64,000 bases of DNA, taken from Balanoglossus misakiensis (Eukaryota; Hemichordata). Position 1 is the first letter of the stretch; every line of letters begins with the position of its first letter. A program made the translations under genes and the position numbers. Location of the stretch: positions 5,890,001-5,954,000 of the forward strand of contig CM082596.2 in the NCBI GenBank assembly GCA_040954595.2, written 5' to 3'. The notes beneath the pieces were generated by a model that worked only from the letters and a program-made list of their open reading frames with translations, did not search any database and was not told the DNA's origin. Shown piece by piece: positions 49,401-56,093 of the stretch.

Positions 49401-51410
49401 TACACTTCCAAAGCTAATACTTAACACATAAAGTGAACTCATAAGAAATGAATGCTAAAACATCACTGTAACGTTTCCTCTCATAGGTACTTACAGACTG
49501 TACTGTGTTCGTGGTGAAGAACCAATAGAGGGTTTTCTCACAGAGGTTCCGCGGTCAGTGCAGCATCTCCGGTCAAGGATGTCGCTCCTGTTGCTGAACT
49601 TGGACAAAGTCAAGCGAAACCAGGCCGAGATCATCCTCTGGCATGGTTGCAAGGCTCTGGAGACGCACAGAAAGATCGCCAAGTTGACTGCCAAGAAACT
49701 GCAAGAGAGGTAGGAGTTTTCCTTTAATAAGTACATGTAGAAAACACAATGTATTTGTATAAAACTGTGCGCGCACACACATGCCAGTCAGACACAAATG
49801 AAAACATGAGTAATGAAATATCATTATGGTTTACTTTTGTCAACAGTCGACCTTTGGAGGCTGGTTTAAACAGTGAAGTGAAAGTCAGCATTACAGAAAT
49901 GGAGGAGGGAGATGAGAGCCCACTGTTCTGGAAAGCGATTGGTGGGAAACCAGGTGACAGAGGAGATTACGACTGCCTATTGGATGGTGTGTACTTTGTT
50001 GGTTCAAAGTGACAATTTCACCTTTCAGCTGCTGCATAAAGTATTTCTTTAGTTGAAATTTTTGAAGAAGTACTTCAAGTGCTTGTATTGCTCTGCGGAG
50101 TTTCATTACCAATTTTAGTCAACCCTTTCAGTAATATCATGTTTATATAACCCCATTTTATCTTTTTATTTTCAGAGCCGCTGGAATTTGAGTACACACC
50201 TCGTCTGTTTCATCTGACGAGCCAATCAGGGGCTTTTGAAGCCAATGAAATTCTAAATTCTGCCAGGTCCGACAAATCAATGTGTGCTTTTCCGTTCCTG
50301 CAATCAGAGTTGTACAACGTCTCACAGCCTGGTAAGTCAAATAATCTTGATGGCAAATCTTGAAGTCCGTTTGAGTTTTTGAACCTCTTCGACCCCCACT
50401 TCTGTGTGGAATAGTCCAGACATGTCACTGAAGACAATGAGATTGAACCGTTCCATTGGTGAAAAGGGTAATGCCAGAGATTGAAAGCTTCACATCTTCC
50501 TGTTTGTAGCACAATTCCTGTTTGACAACAACTCCGAAGTGTTTCTGTGGCAAGGATGGTGGCCGGAAGACGAAGATGAAGCTCACTACGGTACCGGATC
50601 AGCCAAGATGAGATGGGATCTGGATAGAAAGTTGGCTATGGAAACAGTCATGGATTACTGTAAAGGTACATATACCAGTTTATGCTTTGTTTCTTTGTTT
50701 CCTGGGCAACTGTGTCAATCACTGTAAAACGGCCGTGTAACGCACGGTAACGCTTTTTGTTTTCCCTTTTTCAGAGAGAAATCCCAAGTCTCCACTCACA
50801 GCGTACATCATCAACGCTGGTCTGGAACCCAAGACATTTACAAATCTCTTTCCTTACTGGCATTGTAGAGAAGACATTGCTGAAATCAACCAAAAGGTCA
50901 GCATTCTTATTGTCTAGTTGGGTCATTCGCATGTAGTTTATTGTTTTCAAATCACTGCTTACTCCATATGACTCCCCCTCTTCATGATCTGTTTTTTTTT
51001 TTTTCATTTTACACAGGAGGGCAAGAGCAGCGAAGACATCCCACTGGTGAAGGATGTGTTAGCGCAACTGACGAAATCAAGATATACCATTGAGGAGCTG
51101 ACAGAGCGCCCTCTACCAGAGGGAGTGGATCCATCCAAACTTGAAACCTACCTCTCTGATGAAGAATTTCAGGTAAAGATGTTACTACGATCAGTATTGA
51201 TTGTGTTTTTTCCTTCTCGTTTCCTTTTAAGTTTTTCCGTCTGTGAATTTCTTTTGACTATTATTATTGGTTGTAGCCTATGGAACCTTTGACACAGTGC
51301 CTTTTACTGTTTCCCTTTTGCAGGACCTGCTTGAGATGAGTAAGGATGACTTCTATCAACTGCCATCATGGAAACAAAACAACCTCAAGAAGGACGTTGG
51401 GCTTTTCTAA
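7435..51410 (+). CDS. SVIL: Supervillin orthologue (gelsolin/villin superfamily), spliced, N-terminus open
   Basis: Supervillin is a peripheral membrane protein that binds F-actin and myosin II and acts in cell adhesion, podosomes and cytokinesis. The 33 coding exons are 7435-7483, 9450-9523, 11319-12966, 14330-14413, 16214-16323, 16530-17393, 17599-17762, 18116-20727, 21272-21406, 28929-30012, 31368-31522, 41341-41505, 42957-43083, 43240-43456, 43756-44253, 44418-44576, 44836-44972, 45132-45288, 45413-45558, 46104-46310, 46452-46559, 46751-46856, 47641-47679, 48412-48579, 48735-48892, 49144-49249, 49487-49709, 49847-49986, 50176-50331, 50510-50665, 50775-50896, 51017-51172, 51324-51410. All junctions are GT/AG and phase-consistent, totalling 10517 nt, or 3505 residues plus stop with one base supplied from upstream. 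Vertebrate supervillin is about 2200 residues; the excess lies in the disordered N-terminal half. Identity rests on close similarity to vertebrate supervillin across the gelsolin-like repeats and headpiece, for example [12 protein letters not shown] and [14 protein letters not shown]. Confidence 0.93.
9450..9523 (+). CDS. SVIL: SVIL exon with possible internal start codon
   Basis: A 74-nt exon after a TTGACCCTAG acceptor, ending at GTAAAT. It encodes a Gln/Ser/Gly-rich stretch ending GDEEMSRT and joins in phase 1 to VSKLREKI of the next exon. The in-frame ATG at 9511 could serve as a start (MSRTVSKLRE) if the true first exon is non-coding. I treat this as an internal exon because the upstream exon at 7435 is open in the same frame. 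Confidence 0.75.
11319..12966 (+). CDS. SVIL: SVIL large N-terminal exon, charged Arg/Ser/Asp-rich
   Basis: A 1648-nt exon beginning [12 protein letters not shown] after a strong CCTTTGCTGCAG acceptor and ending at AG|GTAGGT. It is dense in Arg, Ser and Asp with many RR-S and SPR sites, so probably disordered and phosphorylated. About three quarters of the way in is [20 protein letters not shown], matching the [21 protein letters not shown] region of vertebrate supervillin. This anchors the exon as the true N-terminal region despite low overall similarity. A related Tyr-Leu-Arg-Lys-Lys-Tyr-Gly-Leu motif follows near 12712. GC content is clearly higher than in the flanking introns. Confidence 0.9.
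14330..14413 (+). CDS. SVIL: SVIL exon
   Basis: An 84-nt exon between GTATCTCAG and GTACTA, entering and leaving in phase 2. It encodes [20 protein letters not shown] followed by the basic KRAARRER, a short helix-like segment with a basic tail. The frame continues exactly into the exon at 16214. Confidence 0.85.
16214..16323 (+). CDS. SVIL: SVIL exon
   Basis: A 110-nt exon between CTCTCGTTAG and GTAAGT, entering in phase 2 and leaving in phase 1. It encodes [20 protein letters not shown] and a further basic LRREGSD segment. No domain recognised; part of the disordered basic N-terminal region. Confidence 0.85.
16530..17393 (+). CDS. SVIL: SVIL exon, low-complexity with basic cluster
   Basis: An 864-nt exon in phase with both neighbours. 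It is rich in Ser, Thr, Glu, Lys, Pro and Gln. Near the 3' end it has an acidic/serine patch followed by a strongly basic cluster around [16 protein letters not shown], preceded by SPRSLEILE. The cluster could be a nuclear localisation signal, a property described for vertebrate supervillin, or a membrane/actin-binding basic patch. Function here is inferred from composition only. Confidence 0.88.
17599..17762 (+). CDS. SVIL: SVIL exon, acidic
   Basis: A 164-nt exon after TTCCTGTCACAG, leaving in phase 0 at AAA|GTAAGC. It encodes an acidic/serine segment ([20 protein letters not shown]) and then a Lys/Gln-rich end. No domain recognised. Confidence 0.85.
18116..20727 (+). CDS. SVIL: SVIL giant exon, Lys/Glu-rich repetitive region
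   Basis: A single 2612-nt exon coding 870 residues that are overwhelmingly Lys, Glu, Pro, Val and Ser. It contains degenerate heptad-like runs of VEKK, EKK-P and KPKE, for example near 18500-18700 and 19680-19950. Serine/arginine patches such as [17 protein letters not shown] (about 19387-19437) punctuate it. Toward the end are helical acidic segments (residues around [19 protein letters not shown], 20166-20222) and [11 protein letters not shown]. The region is disordered or single-helix-like and accounts for much of the extra length over vertebrate supervillin. The opposite strand carries long Ser/Phe-rich open frames that are compositional shadows. Confidence 0.9.
21272..21406 (+). CDS. SVIL: SVIL exon before the alternative start
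   Basis: A 135-nt exon between CTATTGTAG and GTAGCT, phase 2 in and out. It encodes [20 protein letters not shown], then a Met/His/Gln-rich stretch and a basic end, RLRRQSPR. It splices in frame to the exon at 28929, as does the alternative first exon at 23355. Confidence 0.82.
21449..21471. repeat. TC dinucleotide microsatellite
   Basis: About eleven TC units immediately after a short GT run, just downstream of the exon ending at 21406. Confidence 0.9.
23355..23515 (+). CDS. SVIL: SVIL alternative first exon (short isoform start)
   Basis: ATG at 23355 sits in a strong Kozak context (CAGCCATGGCG). The frame encodes [20 protein letters not shown] and a basic/hydrophobic continuation, ending at AG|GTATGT in phase 2. 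That phase matches the exon at 28929, giving the same Arg codon as splicing from 21406. The AGs just upstream (23346, 23352) would enter in phase 1, which does not match the phase 2 end at 21406. An internal exon in the long transcript is therefore excluded, and a separate promoter with a 1645-residue isoform is the simplest reading. Codon use and GC are like the coding exons and unlike the flanking intron. Confidence 0.65.
24881..25058. mobile_element. Tigger/pogo-like MITE remnant
   Basis: The left end (AAAACCTGTCTAAACTGAAC from about 24885) and the right end (GTTCGGTTTAGACAGGTTT, then CACTG, to 25058) are inverted copies with few mismatches. The consensus CAGTGAAACCTGTCTAAAC-GAAC resembles terminal repeats of Tc1/mariner Tigger/pogo-type elements. 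It is 178 bp with no coding capacity, and a TA flanks the left end. The family assignment is from memory of the repeat style and is tentative. Confidence 0.6.
28929..30012 (+). CDS. SVIL: SVIL exon with TQP repeats and GILK/SILK array
   Basis: A 1084-nt exon entering in phase 2 (Arg-Phe-Arg-Thr-Gln-Pro) and ending in phase 0 at AAG|GTCAGT. Three kinds of short repeat are visible. TQP(I/V)T occurs three times (28932, 29195 and 29445 regions). LS-x-x-S-(V/L)-x-(D/E)-K-x-x-LF is seen at 29053-29094 and 29326-29367, with a weaker copy at 29536-29575. Five GILK/SILK tetrapeptides are encoded at 29707, 29755, 29812, 29869 and 29926. [GS]IL[KR] is the protein phosphatase 1 'SILK' docking motif. Composition is Lys/Asp/Ser-rich and disordered. 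Confidence 0.9.
30013..31367 (+). other. SVIL intron
   Basis: A 1.36-kb AT-rich intron separating the five-copy GILK array from its continuation. No conserved frame or structured repeat seen beyond short CCCTGG runs near 31073-31125. Confidence 0.8.
31368..31522 (+). CDS. SVIL: SVIL exon, last two GVLK motifs
   Basis: A 155-nt exon after TTTTTACACAG. It encodes [20 protein letters not shown], then LKHKDSPEE and a Ser/Pro/Arg-rich end. The two GVLKH(R/K)DS units (31368 and 31422) are conservative variants of the GILK units in the preceding exon and extend the array to seven. It ends in phase 2 at AG|GTAAGA. Confidence 0.88.
40361..40548 (+). promoter_or_regulatory. Promoter-like block: palindromic E-boxes, TATA-like box, 23-codon ORF
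   Basis: Two CACGTG E-boxes are present: GTCACGTGAT at 40361 and the perfect 12-bp palindrome GGTCACGTGACC at 40426-40437. The palindrome is the class bound by USF/MITF-type bHLH-zip factors. AATATAAA lies just before it at 40416. An ATG at 40477 (ACAATGGCC) opens a 23-residue frame [20 protein letters not shown] ending LLA at TGA 40548, eight bases before the inverted repeat. It may be an internal promoter or part of a repeat element. Confidence 0.4.
40560..40752. repeat. Palindromic foldback element
   Basis: The core arms 40618-40649 and 40665-40696 are a perfect 32-bp inverted repeat (CTGTGAGTTACCAGAATCAT and on to CCC) around a 15-bp centre that is itself partly palindromic. Outer arms continue with scattered mismatches to AACACCTAT at 40561 and ATAGGTGTT at 40743. 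No transposase. It probably is a non-autonomous foldback/MITE; the long perfect stem implies recent origin or active homogenisation. A - strand frame of 146 codons (40995-40555) runs through it. Confidence 0.8.
41341..41505 (+). CDS. SVIL: SVIL exon with two further TQP repeats
   Basis: A 165-nt exon after CGCATTTCAG, phase 2 in and out. It starts with the same Arg|Phe-x-Thr-Gln-Pro junction as the exon at 28929 ([10 protein letters not shown]) and contains [17 protein letters not shown] near its end. Repeats of this kind, with an Arg split at the exon border, suggest the region grew by exon or segment duplication. Confidence 0.9.
41506..42956 (+). other. SVIL intron
   Basis: A 1.45-kb AT-rich intron with no open frame or repeat of note. 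A TC-rich tract precedes the ACACAG acceptor at 42951. Confidence 0.8.
42957..43083 (+). CDS. SVIL: SVIL exon, first RLxxLQ-W module
   Basis: A 127-nt exon encoding [20 protein letters not shown] and an acidic tail, ending in phase 0. The arrangement Arg-Leu-x-x-Leu-Gln-x-Ser...Trp-(R/K)-x-Arg-(I/V) matches a segment that also occurs in tandem in vertebrate supervillin, upstream of the gelsolin repeats. Confidence 0.9.
43240..43456 (+). CDS. SVIL: SVIL exon, second RLxxLQ-W module
   Basis: A 217-nt exon encoding [20 protein letters not shown] followed by EQYTVAGKM. The latter corresponds to the STQFTVAGRMVKKG region of vertebrate supervillin. It is a second copy of the module in the preceding exon and ends in phase 1 (T|GTATGT). 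Confidence 0.9.
43756..44253 (+). CDS. SVIL: SVIL exon, conserved pre-gelsolin region
   Basis: A 498-nt exon starting after TTCATCAG. It includes a (AGC)n-encoded serine run near 43849. It then has the conserved block [11 protein letters not shown], an acidic linker with FDVL, and [20 protein letters not shown] followed by the YTE..VAV.EVKRMK stretch. This aligns residue for residue with the vertebrate region just before gelsolin-like repeat 1. It ends at A|GTGAGT. Confidence 0.92.
44418..45288 (+). CDS. SVIL: SVIL gelsolin-like repeat 1 (exons 44418-44576, 44836-44972, 45132-45288)
   Basis: Three exons. The first carries [15 protein letters not shown] and [11 protein letters not shown]. The second has [11 protein letters not shown], the [17 protein letters not shown] strand pair and ANVIEKAK. 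The third has [13 protein letters not shown] and [12 protein letters not shown]. This is the gelsolin fold equivalent to villin domain 2. Spans contain introns of about 260 and 160 bases. Confidence 0.93.
45413..46310 (+). CDS. SVIL: SVIL gelsolin-like repeat 2 (exons 45413-45558, 46104-46310)
   Basis: The first exon encodes an acidic linker with [20 protein letters not shown] and YEEYWG. The second begins [19 protein letters not shown], the hallmark hydrophobic strand and W-Q/H-G turn of gelsolin repeats, then QLAKQLW and DVNPL. Vertebrate supervillin has [15 protein letters not shown] at the same place. The intervening 545-bp intron shows nothing further. Confidence 0.93.
46452..46856 (+). 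CDS. SVIL: SVIL linker exons 46452-46559 and 46751-46856
   Basis: These encode [20 protein letters not shown] and a Lys/Ser tail, then [11 protein letters not shown] and EGVNVGRGV. The last corresponds to the vertebrate GVNVGRGYG motif joining the two gelsolin halves. The second exon ends in phase 1, which allows the micro-exon at 47641 to be included or skipped. Confidence 0.9.
47185..47222. repeat. C11-A27 homopolymer tract followed by TAA units
   Basis: Eleven C then 27 A then AATAATAATAG, inside the intron after 46856. The length may be unreliable in an assembly; it could be the tail of an old retroposed copy, but no body is recognisable upstream. Confidence 0.85.
47641..47679 (+). CDS. 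SVIL: SVIL 39-nt symmetric micro-exon (probable cassette)
   Basis: A 39-nt exon between TGTCTTGTAG and GTGAAA, phase 1 on both sides. It adds thirteen residues ([12 protein letters not shown] plus a split Gly). Skipping gives GRGVGYYDK, which aligns better with vertebrate supervillin (GRGYGLVEG). This looks like an optional, charged surface-loop insertion between the gelsolin halves. Introns on either side are 784 and 732 bases with no other exon seen. Confidence 0.65.
48412..49249 (+). CDS. SVIL: SVIL gelsolin-like repeat 3 (exons 48412-48579, 48735-48892, 49144-49249)
   Basis: Exons encode [20 protein letters not shown] with FHEGD-like [14 protein letters not shown], then [12 protein letters not shown] and [14 protein letters not shown], then [16 protein letters not shown] with HIGKREEEE. 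This is the most strongly conserved part of the gene and fixes the supervillin identity rather than villin, advillin or gelsolin, because vertebrate supervillin has the same acidic REEEE extension. Confidence 0.95.
49487..49986 (+). CDS. SVIL: SVIL gelsolin-like repeat 4 (exons 49487-49709, 49847-49986)
   Basis: Encodes [20 protein letters not shown], a strand with LLLLNLDKV and [18 protein letters not shown], then [20 protein letters not shown] and a W-K-A-(I/L)-G-G turn. Vertebrate counterpart: LYCVRGEVPVEG and YLWHGCKAQAHTKE. Phase 2 and phase 1 junctions agree with neighbours. Confidence 0.95.
50176..50896 (+). CDS. SVIL: SVIL gelsolin-like repeat 5 (exons 50176-50331, 50510-50665, 50775-50896)
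   Basis: Encodes [29 protein letters not shown], then [20 protein letters not shown] and [20 protein letters not shown], and finally [20 protein letters not shown]. It matches the last supervillin gelsolin-like repeat (vertebrate EVYLWQGWWPIE, IHAGLEPLTFTNMFP). The Trp-Trp after the W-Q-G turn is typical of this family. Confidence 0.95.
51017..51410 (+). CDS. SVIL: SVIL villin headpiece (exons 51017-51172, 51324-51410, stop at 51408)
   Basis: The first exon has the headpiece linker [20 protein letters not shown] and DEEFQ. The last exon encodes the core subdomain with [19 protein letters not shown] and ends GLF then TAA. The three core Phe/Leu positions, the LP-W turn and the terminal KK-x-x-GLF match functional F-actin-binding headpieces (villin LPLWKQQNLKKEKGLF). 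Human supervillin has LPAWKQVNLKKAKGLF. Confidence 0.97.
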
Positions 51411-52250
51411 AAGTCGCTGGGATTTTCCCTTTCCCATGAACTGCTTCCATGACAACGATAAAAGCAACTCAACAAGTGTGCCGATTCGATATTGAACTGG
51501 ATCAAGAAAGATGCTATTTATGTCGGAAAACTTATGTTATTTACATTATTTATCAACTGTGACATTTGTAAAGATTTATACAACCTTTGACTTGTGTGAC
51601 CTTTGACCCTGTACCTGCTGGTCAAAGATGCAACATTCATCTTGACTGTGAATGTATGGTTGAATCACACGTGGACAAACCCTGCCAATCTGTGGAGGAC
51701 TATATATTGCTGATGTGTACAAATTGTTCTCTGTCAGCTGGACATCGCCGTGACAACGAGAGATGTCAACATTCCTTGGTGGGATTCCAAGTTTCAAGGC
51801 CAAAGACAAGACAAGAGATACGATTGTGCTCCAATGAGTGGTTGGACTTTGCCAAAATGATTATCGTCAGTTGATGTTTTTGTTTATTTTTTTGTAAAAC
51901 ACTCCTAATAGATCTGACTTGACAGTTGGCAGCAAGAAGGTCTGCCCGCTTATTCTTATTTGGGGGCAAGAACTCAGACGTCCTGTGCAATCTGCCAACC
52001 AGCAACAGAGGTGAAATTTTTTTTGAGTGTCAGCTACAGCTCTGTTAAAACTGTGTCTTACAAACAGAACCCCGGAAAGTTGTGAGCAATTTTAGATAGT
52101 TACTATAGCAACCAGTTACCATAGAAACTAGAGTGCATTCAGACAATCATGTTCAAATATTGTTACTAAGCTACACATTTTCTCAAAAAACGCATCTTAT
52201 TTTTGTACAGTTATTGCTTTTTATGTTTCTTTTTTGGAATTTTTCAGAAA

Positions 52251-52256
52251 AATAAA
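52251..52256 (+). terminator. Poly(A) signal AATAAA, proximal SVIL 3' end
   Basis: Canonical hexamer 841 bases after the SVIL stop, followed by a T/C-rich stretch. It is the first AATAAA after the stop codon that I find. Confidence 0.6.
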
Positions 52257-53707
52257 AGTTGGCCACCCCATTATTTCCACCTTTCAGTGTTTAAAAGTGA
52301 AATTAACCACCACAGAAATAGTGTGGATTATTTCAAAACTTGATAAGGGTAATATTTATTTTGAAGATGCTCTGTCCTATTAAAATCTCATGACCAATAT
52401 GTCCCATGGTTTGATACTGTAGACACACATACATGCAACAAAATATCAAAATCTGTCAAAGTTGAGATCTCCAGTCAGTTTTCTCAAACTGGTGTCATTT
52501 CAGTTCATGTGAATTAGTCTTTTTGTGAGGAGAACCAAACCGTACAGGTATAAGAATACATTTCACAAATTTACCTAACCCTACATTTCTGAAAAGATAT
52601 TTTTCTTACCGTTTCCCCAGCAAGATGACACACATTCATGATGGCCATAAGCGCCTCCGGAAAACATCTATAACAAATTGAGAAATCGTGCATCAAATAT
52701 TGACCCATGACACTGAGACCCTAGTAGAACAAATCGATTGGCAAGGTGAAAGGTCAGAATGAACCAATCAGGTGGTGGGAGTTATATAGTGGTTAACCCG
52801 GGCCAAAGCTTTCAAGGACAGAAATAGTGAACTAACTGTCAAAAATAAGTAAACATTTACAAATTTTGATTTAAATTTTAATCGTAACAAGACCTGCCAG
52901 AAGTAGGAACTCTGATTTTCATTTACATGATTAATATTATGGTAGGACTTTGGGGCAAAAAAGGGTGAAATCTTCACAAAACCGACACAATATGCAAGTT
53001 TAGTCCCGAGGTTTAGTCCCGAGGTTTTGAGTACAGACCAATTTACAATCGGCACAACATCATTACTGCTATCAGTTTGGCTTGTAAACACCATCAGTCT
53101 GTACTCCATATAGACAAGGAACACCCATATTTTATGATCACAACTCATGCACTTGACAAAGAATCATATACAGTAAGTTAATGTGGACTAGTTCATAGCA
53201 GGTCTGTATTTATATGTTTTTGGTAATTTCCTTAGTATTTTGGAATATTTTTCTTTGCCATATTTATAATTTACATTTATTTAGACTTTTGTTACTATGG
53301 CTTATAAAAAACAAAAACAAAAAAAGTTCAAGGGTGCTGAAAATCATTTGACATCTGCATATCAGCGTTTCTACTGCAACGGGCAGTCGGAAAATTGTGG
53401 ATGCATATTAGTTGATAAATATGTTCTGTAAAATATGTTTCTTAGAATCTGATAAGGAGAAATGAAATTTGTTTTCATACAAGTGAAAAGTGGAGGAAAA
53501 AATTAGTTACTGTGTATTGTATAGTGTAAATAGTTTTTGGGAGATGTTACCATAGCCGTGTTCCAATTTTAGGCTGTAACCACCCTGTTTGTTAGAATGG
53601 GAGTAGCCCTGACTAGTTTTATGTAGGCCTCTACCATTGTATTGTAGGGGTGGTCAAGACAGACCCAACCATGTACTTACATAATGACTGAAGAGGCAGA
53701 ACTGCAA

Positions 53708-53713
53708 AATAAA
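53708..53713 (+). terminator. Poly(A) signal AATAAA, possible distal SVIL 3' end
   Basis: Second hexamer on the + strand, about 300 bases short of the convergent gene's own poly(A) signal. It could give a long SVIL 3' UTR. Confidence 0.4.
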
Positions 53714-54020
53714 ATCACCTTGCTTAAAATCTACTTAGTACTGATTGTTGAGATATTGGAGAATGTGTTGAATATTGAGTTAGTTCTGACCATATTATTA
53801 TGTGTCAGATTGTCCAATTATCTGTAGTTGCACTCTTGAGAAAGGGGGAACCTCATATGATGGGACACCAGCTAAAAACAAAGGTCTGGAAAGTTTCAAA
53901 CTCAGGGGGCGCTGGTGCTCTGGGTCAGAGGTGAACACTTTGCACAATACAGCACGTAACTAGGGCACAACCCCAAAATAATAAGCCTACTGACTTCCTA
54001 TAAGGCCAAATTTGACTTTT

Positions 54021-54026
54021 TTTATT
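54021..54026 (-). terminator. Poly(A) signal (AATAAA on - strand)
   Basis: TTTATT on the + strand reads AATAAA on the - strand, 120 bases beyond the stop codon at 54146. Position and spacing fit the end of the - strand gene 54146-55717. Confidence 0.65.
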
Positions 54027-54145
54027 GTGCCACTGGTCCGAGGGCTGTCTACATTTTTACTAAAAATCAGGATTGTCATTTGTCGTATATGCCAAATCAT
54101 GAACGTTTTGACGAAAGTTAACTGTCACAAGAAACTGTAAATCCT

Positions 54146-55717
54146 TCACAAATGATGGCCATTCTGGATCACCATCACTGGACGGAAAAAGCCGTTTGTC
54201 CGGTGTTGAAAATCCTCCAACTCCTTGACGAATCGGTTCATCCGTGAATGAAGCAGCGCGGTCATCTTCAGATCACCGTCTGTCTTCGGATCATGCAGCG
54301 TGTCTTTCACAAGTTCCGTCGCGTCGCGGATATCCTGCATCTCACGCGACAACGCCTTACACGCCCTCACTCGCCAGTCGTGGATTGTGTACCTGTATTC
54401 TAAGCGGTTCCGAAGACGTGGTGGAGGGAACAGTTTCACAAGAATAAGTGGCGGCCCCGGCGGATCATCATCTTCGACGACGTTATCGTTTTCAGCGTCG
54501 TTATTTTCTTCGGCCGCGGGAATCGGTTGATCTTCGCGTTCGTCTGATATACTGTCTGTATCCAAATGCTGAACCTTGTTTTTGCGGAAGGCGTTCCGTA
54601 ACCTCTTTAAAACGTTCATGTTTACCAATACCACGCGTCTTCTTAGCGCGATGCAACAGAGGAAAGCGCCTTAACAGTTCAGTATAAATCGGGAAAAATA
54701 TAACCGGGCCCGATTCCTCCAACTGGCAGTGACACATAACAACAGGCTACGCCTCTCCGCAGCTGCAAGTTTTGAGTTGGTTCGTGTCGCTACTGAAAAC
54801 AATGATCTCCAAGCAGAGTTCCACTCCGCGCGATCGAGATGGAATTAAAAATAGAACAGCGCGTCTGGCTTCAGCGTGTGATGACGAGATCTCGTACGCT
54901 CCTGCTGCTGAAATGTTTTAAATATTAAACGTGCCGGTGCAAAAATAATGAAACAGGTGTTACCTGAGCAATCTTCTTGACGCGACGTTACTGGAATGAA
55001 TAGCACTGGTCCACGCTCCTTCACTGATAGAGACACTCTGTAAATATTGCAGACATATACAACCTGACATCAGTAATATGCAAATACTAAATGCTACACA
55101 GTATGGGGGGCGTTGACATGTTTATTTATTTCTCTCTCGGAAATCATGATGTAAAGTTACTATCGAGTACTTTTCCTTGGCATTTTGTTACAACATACCT
55201 GTATATATGAGCAAGTTTTCAAATTCCGATGAAAAGTGAAATTTACTGAGTTTTCTCTCTATTTTTTAGCTAAGTTGTTAGGAGTTACACGACGAGGTCG
55301 CGGAGCAAGATGGGCTAGGCATATATTTGATGTCTGTATTCGCGGCCGAGTAAAACACTTACCTTGTCAAGAATAGCATTGGTTTAGAAATAAAACTCCG
55401 ACACAAATGTCGAAACAAACGTTAAGACGAAATAGTGGAATTTACGCTTACCTTCTAGGTGCTCGTCTAATCACAGGAGGGACTGTAGTACTGCGATCAA
55501 TCCGATATCCACATGTTACCTCTAAGTAAAAAAAATGTCGTCTGCAATATGTCCCAGGGTTCTCTGCGCCAACGCCCTCGCAGGATTTCTTGTCGTTTTC
55601 CATTTCTACGGATCGTAATATCATCAAAGTTTGATCAATTTCAAGGTACAAATAATAATTATCGGGTAATGACCATGACACACTTTTATTAATGACGAGG
55701 AAGAATAAATTTGGCAT
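54146..55717 (-). CDS. Small - strand gene of unknown family; last exon certain, 5' exons uncertain
   Basis: The certain part is 54619-54146: ATG then 157 codons, MNVLKRLRNAFRKNKVQHLD, an acidic Glu/Asp/Asn linker, Pro-rich PPGPPLILVKLFPPPRLRNR and a helical end (ALSREMQDIRDATELVKDTL). Upstream - strand splice signals are good: exon 55717-55452 ends AG|GTAAGC, and exon 55037-54964 lies between ATATTTACAG and GTAACA. If exon 2 joins the AG at 54670 the frame is open from ATG 55717 to 54146 (287 residues). If it joins the stronger TTGTTTTCAG acceptor (54792) a TAA intervenes at 54671, and the 157-residue ORF would be the main product with an upstream ORF. No family recognised. It is convergent with SVIL. 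Confidence 0.55.
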
Positions 55718-55738
55718 AGGACTGTCGGGAGATCCAAC

Positions 55739-55749
55739 AAAATGGCCGC
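55739..55749. promoter_or_regulatory. YY1-like motif at likely transcription start of the 54-55.7 kb - strand gene
   Basis: AAAATGGCCGC matches the AANATGGCNGC YY1 consensus commonly found just downstream of animal core promoters. It lies about 20 bases upstream of the first - strand ATG (55717) and about 225 bases past the poly(A) signal of the preceding - strand gene. Confidence 0.45.
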
Positions 55750-55972
55750 GCCAGTGGCCACTTCCGGCTTCATATATATATGAACATACGCCTGCGTATG
55801 CGCAGTTCGCAAACAGATTTTCTGATTGATTTCTTTGCGCTTGGTCTTCTTGAATTATGAGTTAGCTATTCCCCAGTAGGCTATATGCCCTATCTGCCAA
55901 TTTTTCACATTCTTGAGAAGAAATTGTGGATCCTTTTATTTGTCCATTTTAAGTACACCATGCTGAACATAT

Positions 55973-55978
55973 TTTATT
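55973..55978 (-). terminator. Poly(A) signal (AATAAA on - strand)
   Basis: TTTATT on the + strand, 116 bases beyond the stop codon of the three-exon - strand gene ending at 56094. Another copy is at 55935-55940. Confidence 0.6.
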
Positions 55979-56093
55979 GATAATAATTACTAGTAAGATA
56001 CAGCCACTTTTTTCATAGGTATGCTTTGTTTTATTTCAAGCCCCGCCCTTTTCCCAAATTCTTTTGAAGTTTCAAGGGAATAAAATAGGAAAT

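Larger units (their letters stand above)
51411..54020 (+). other. SVIL 3' UTR and convergent intergenic region
   Basis: No coding exon is seen. The nearer AATAAA (52251) fits a 3' UTR of about 0.85 kb; a second at 53708 would give about 2.3 kb. A direct 13-bp duplication (GTTTAGTCCCGAG twice) lies at about 53000-53025. Confidence 0.7.
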
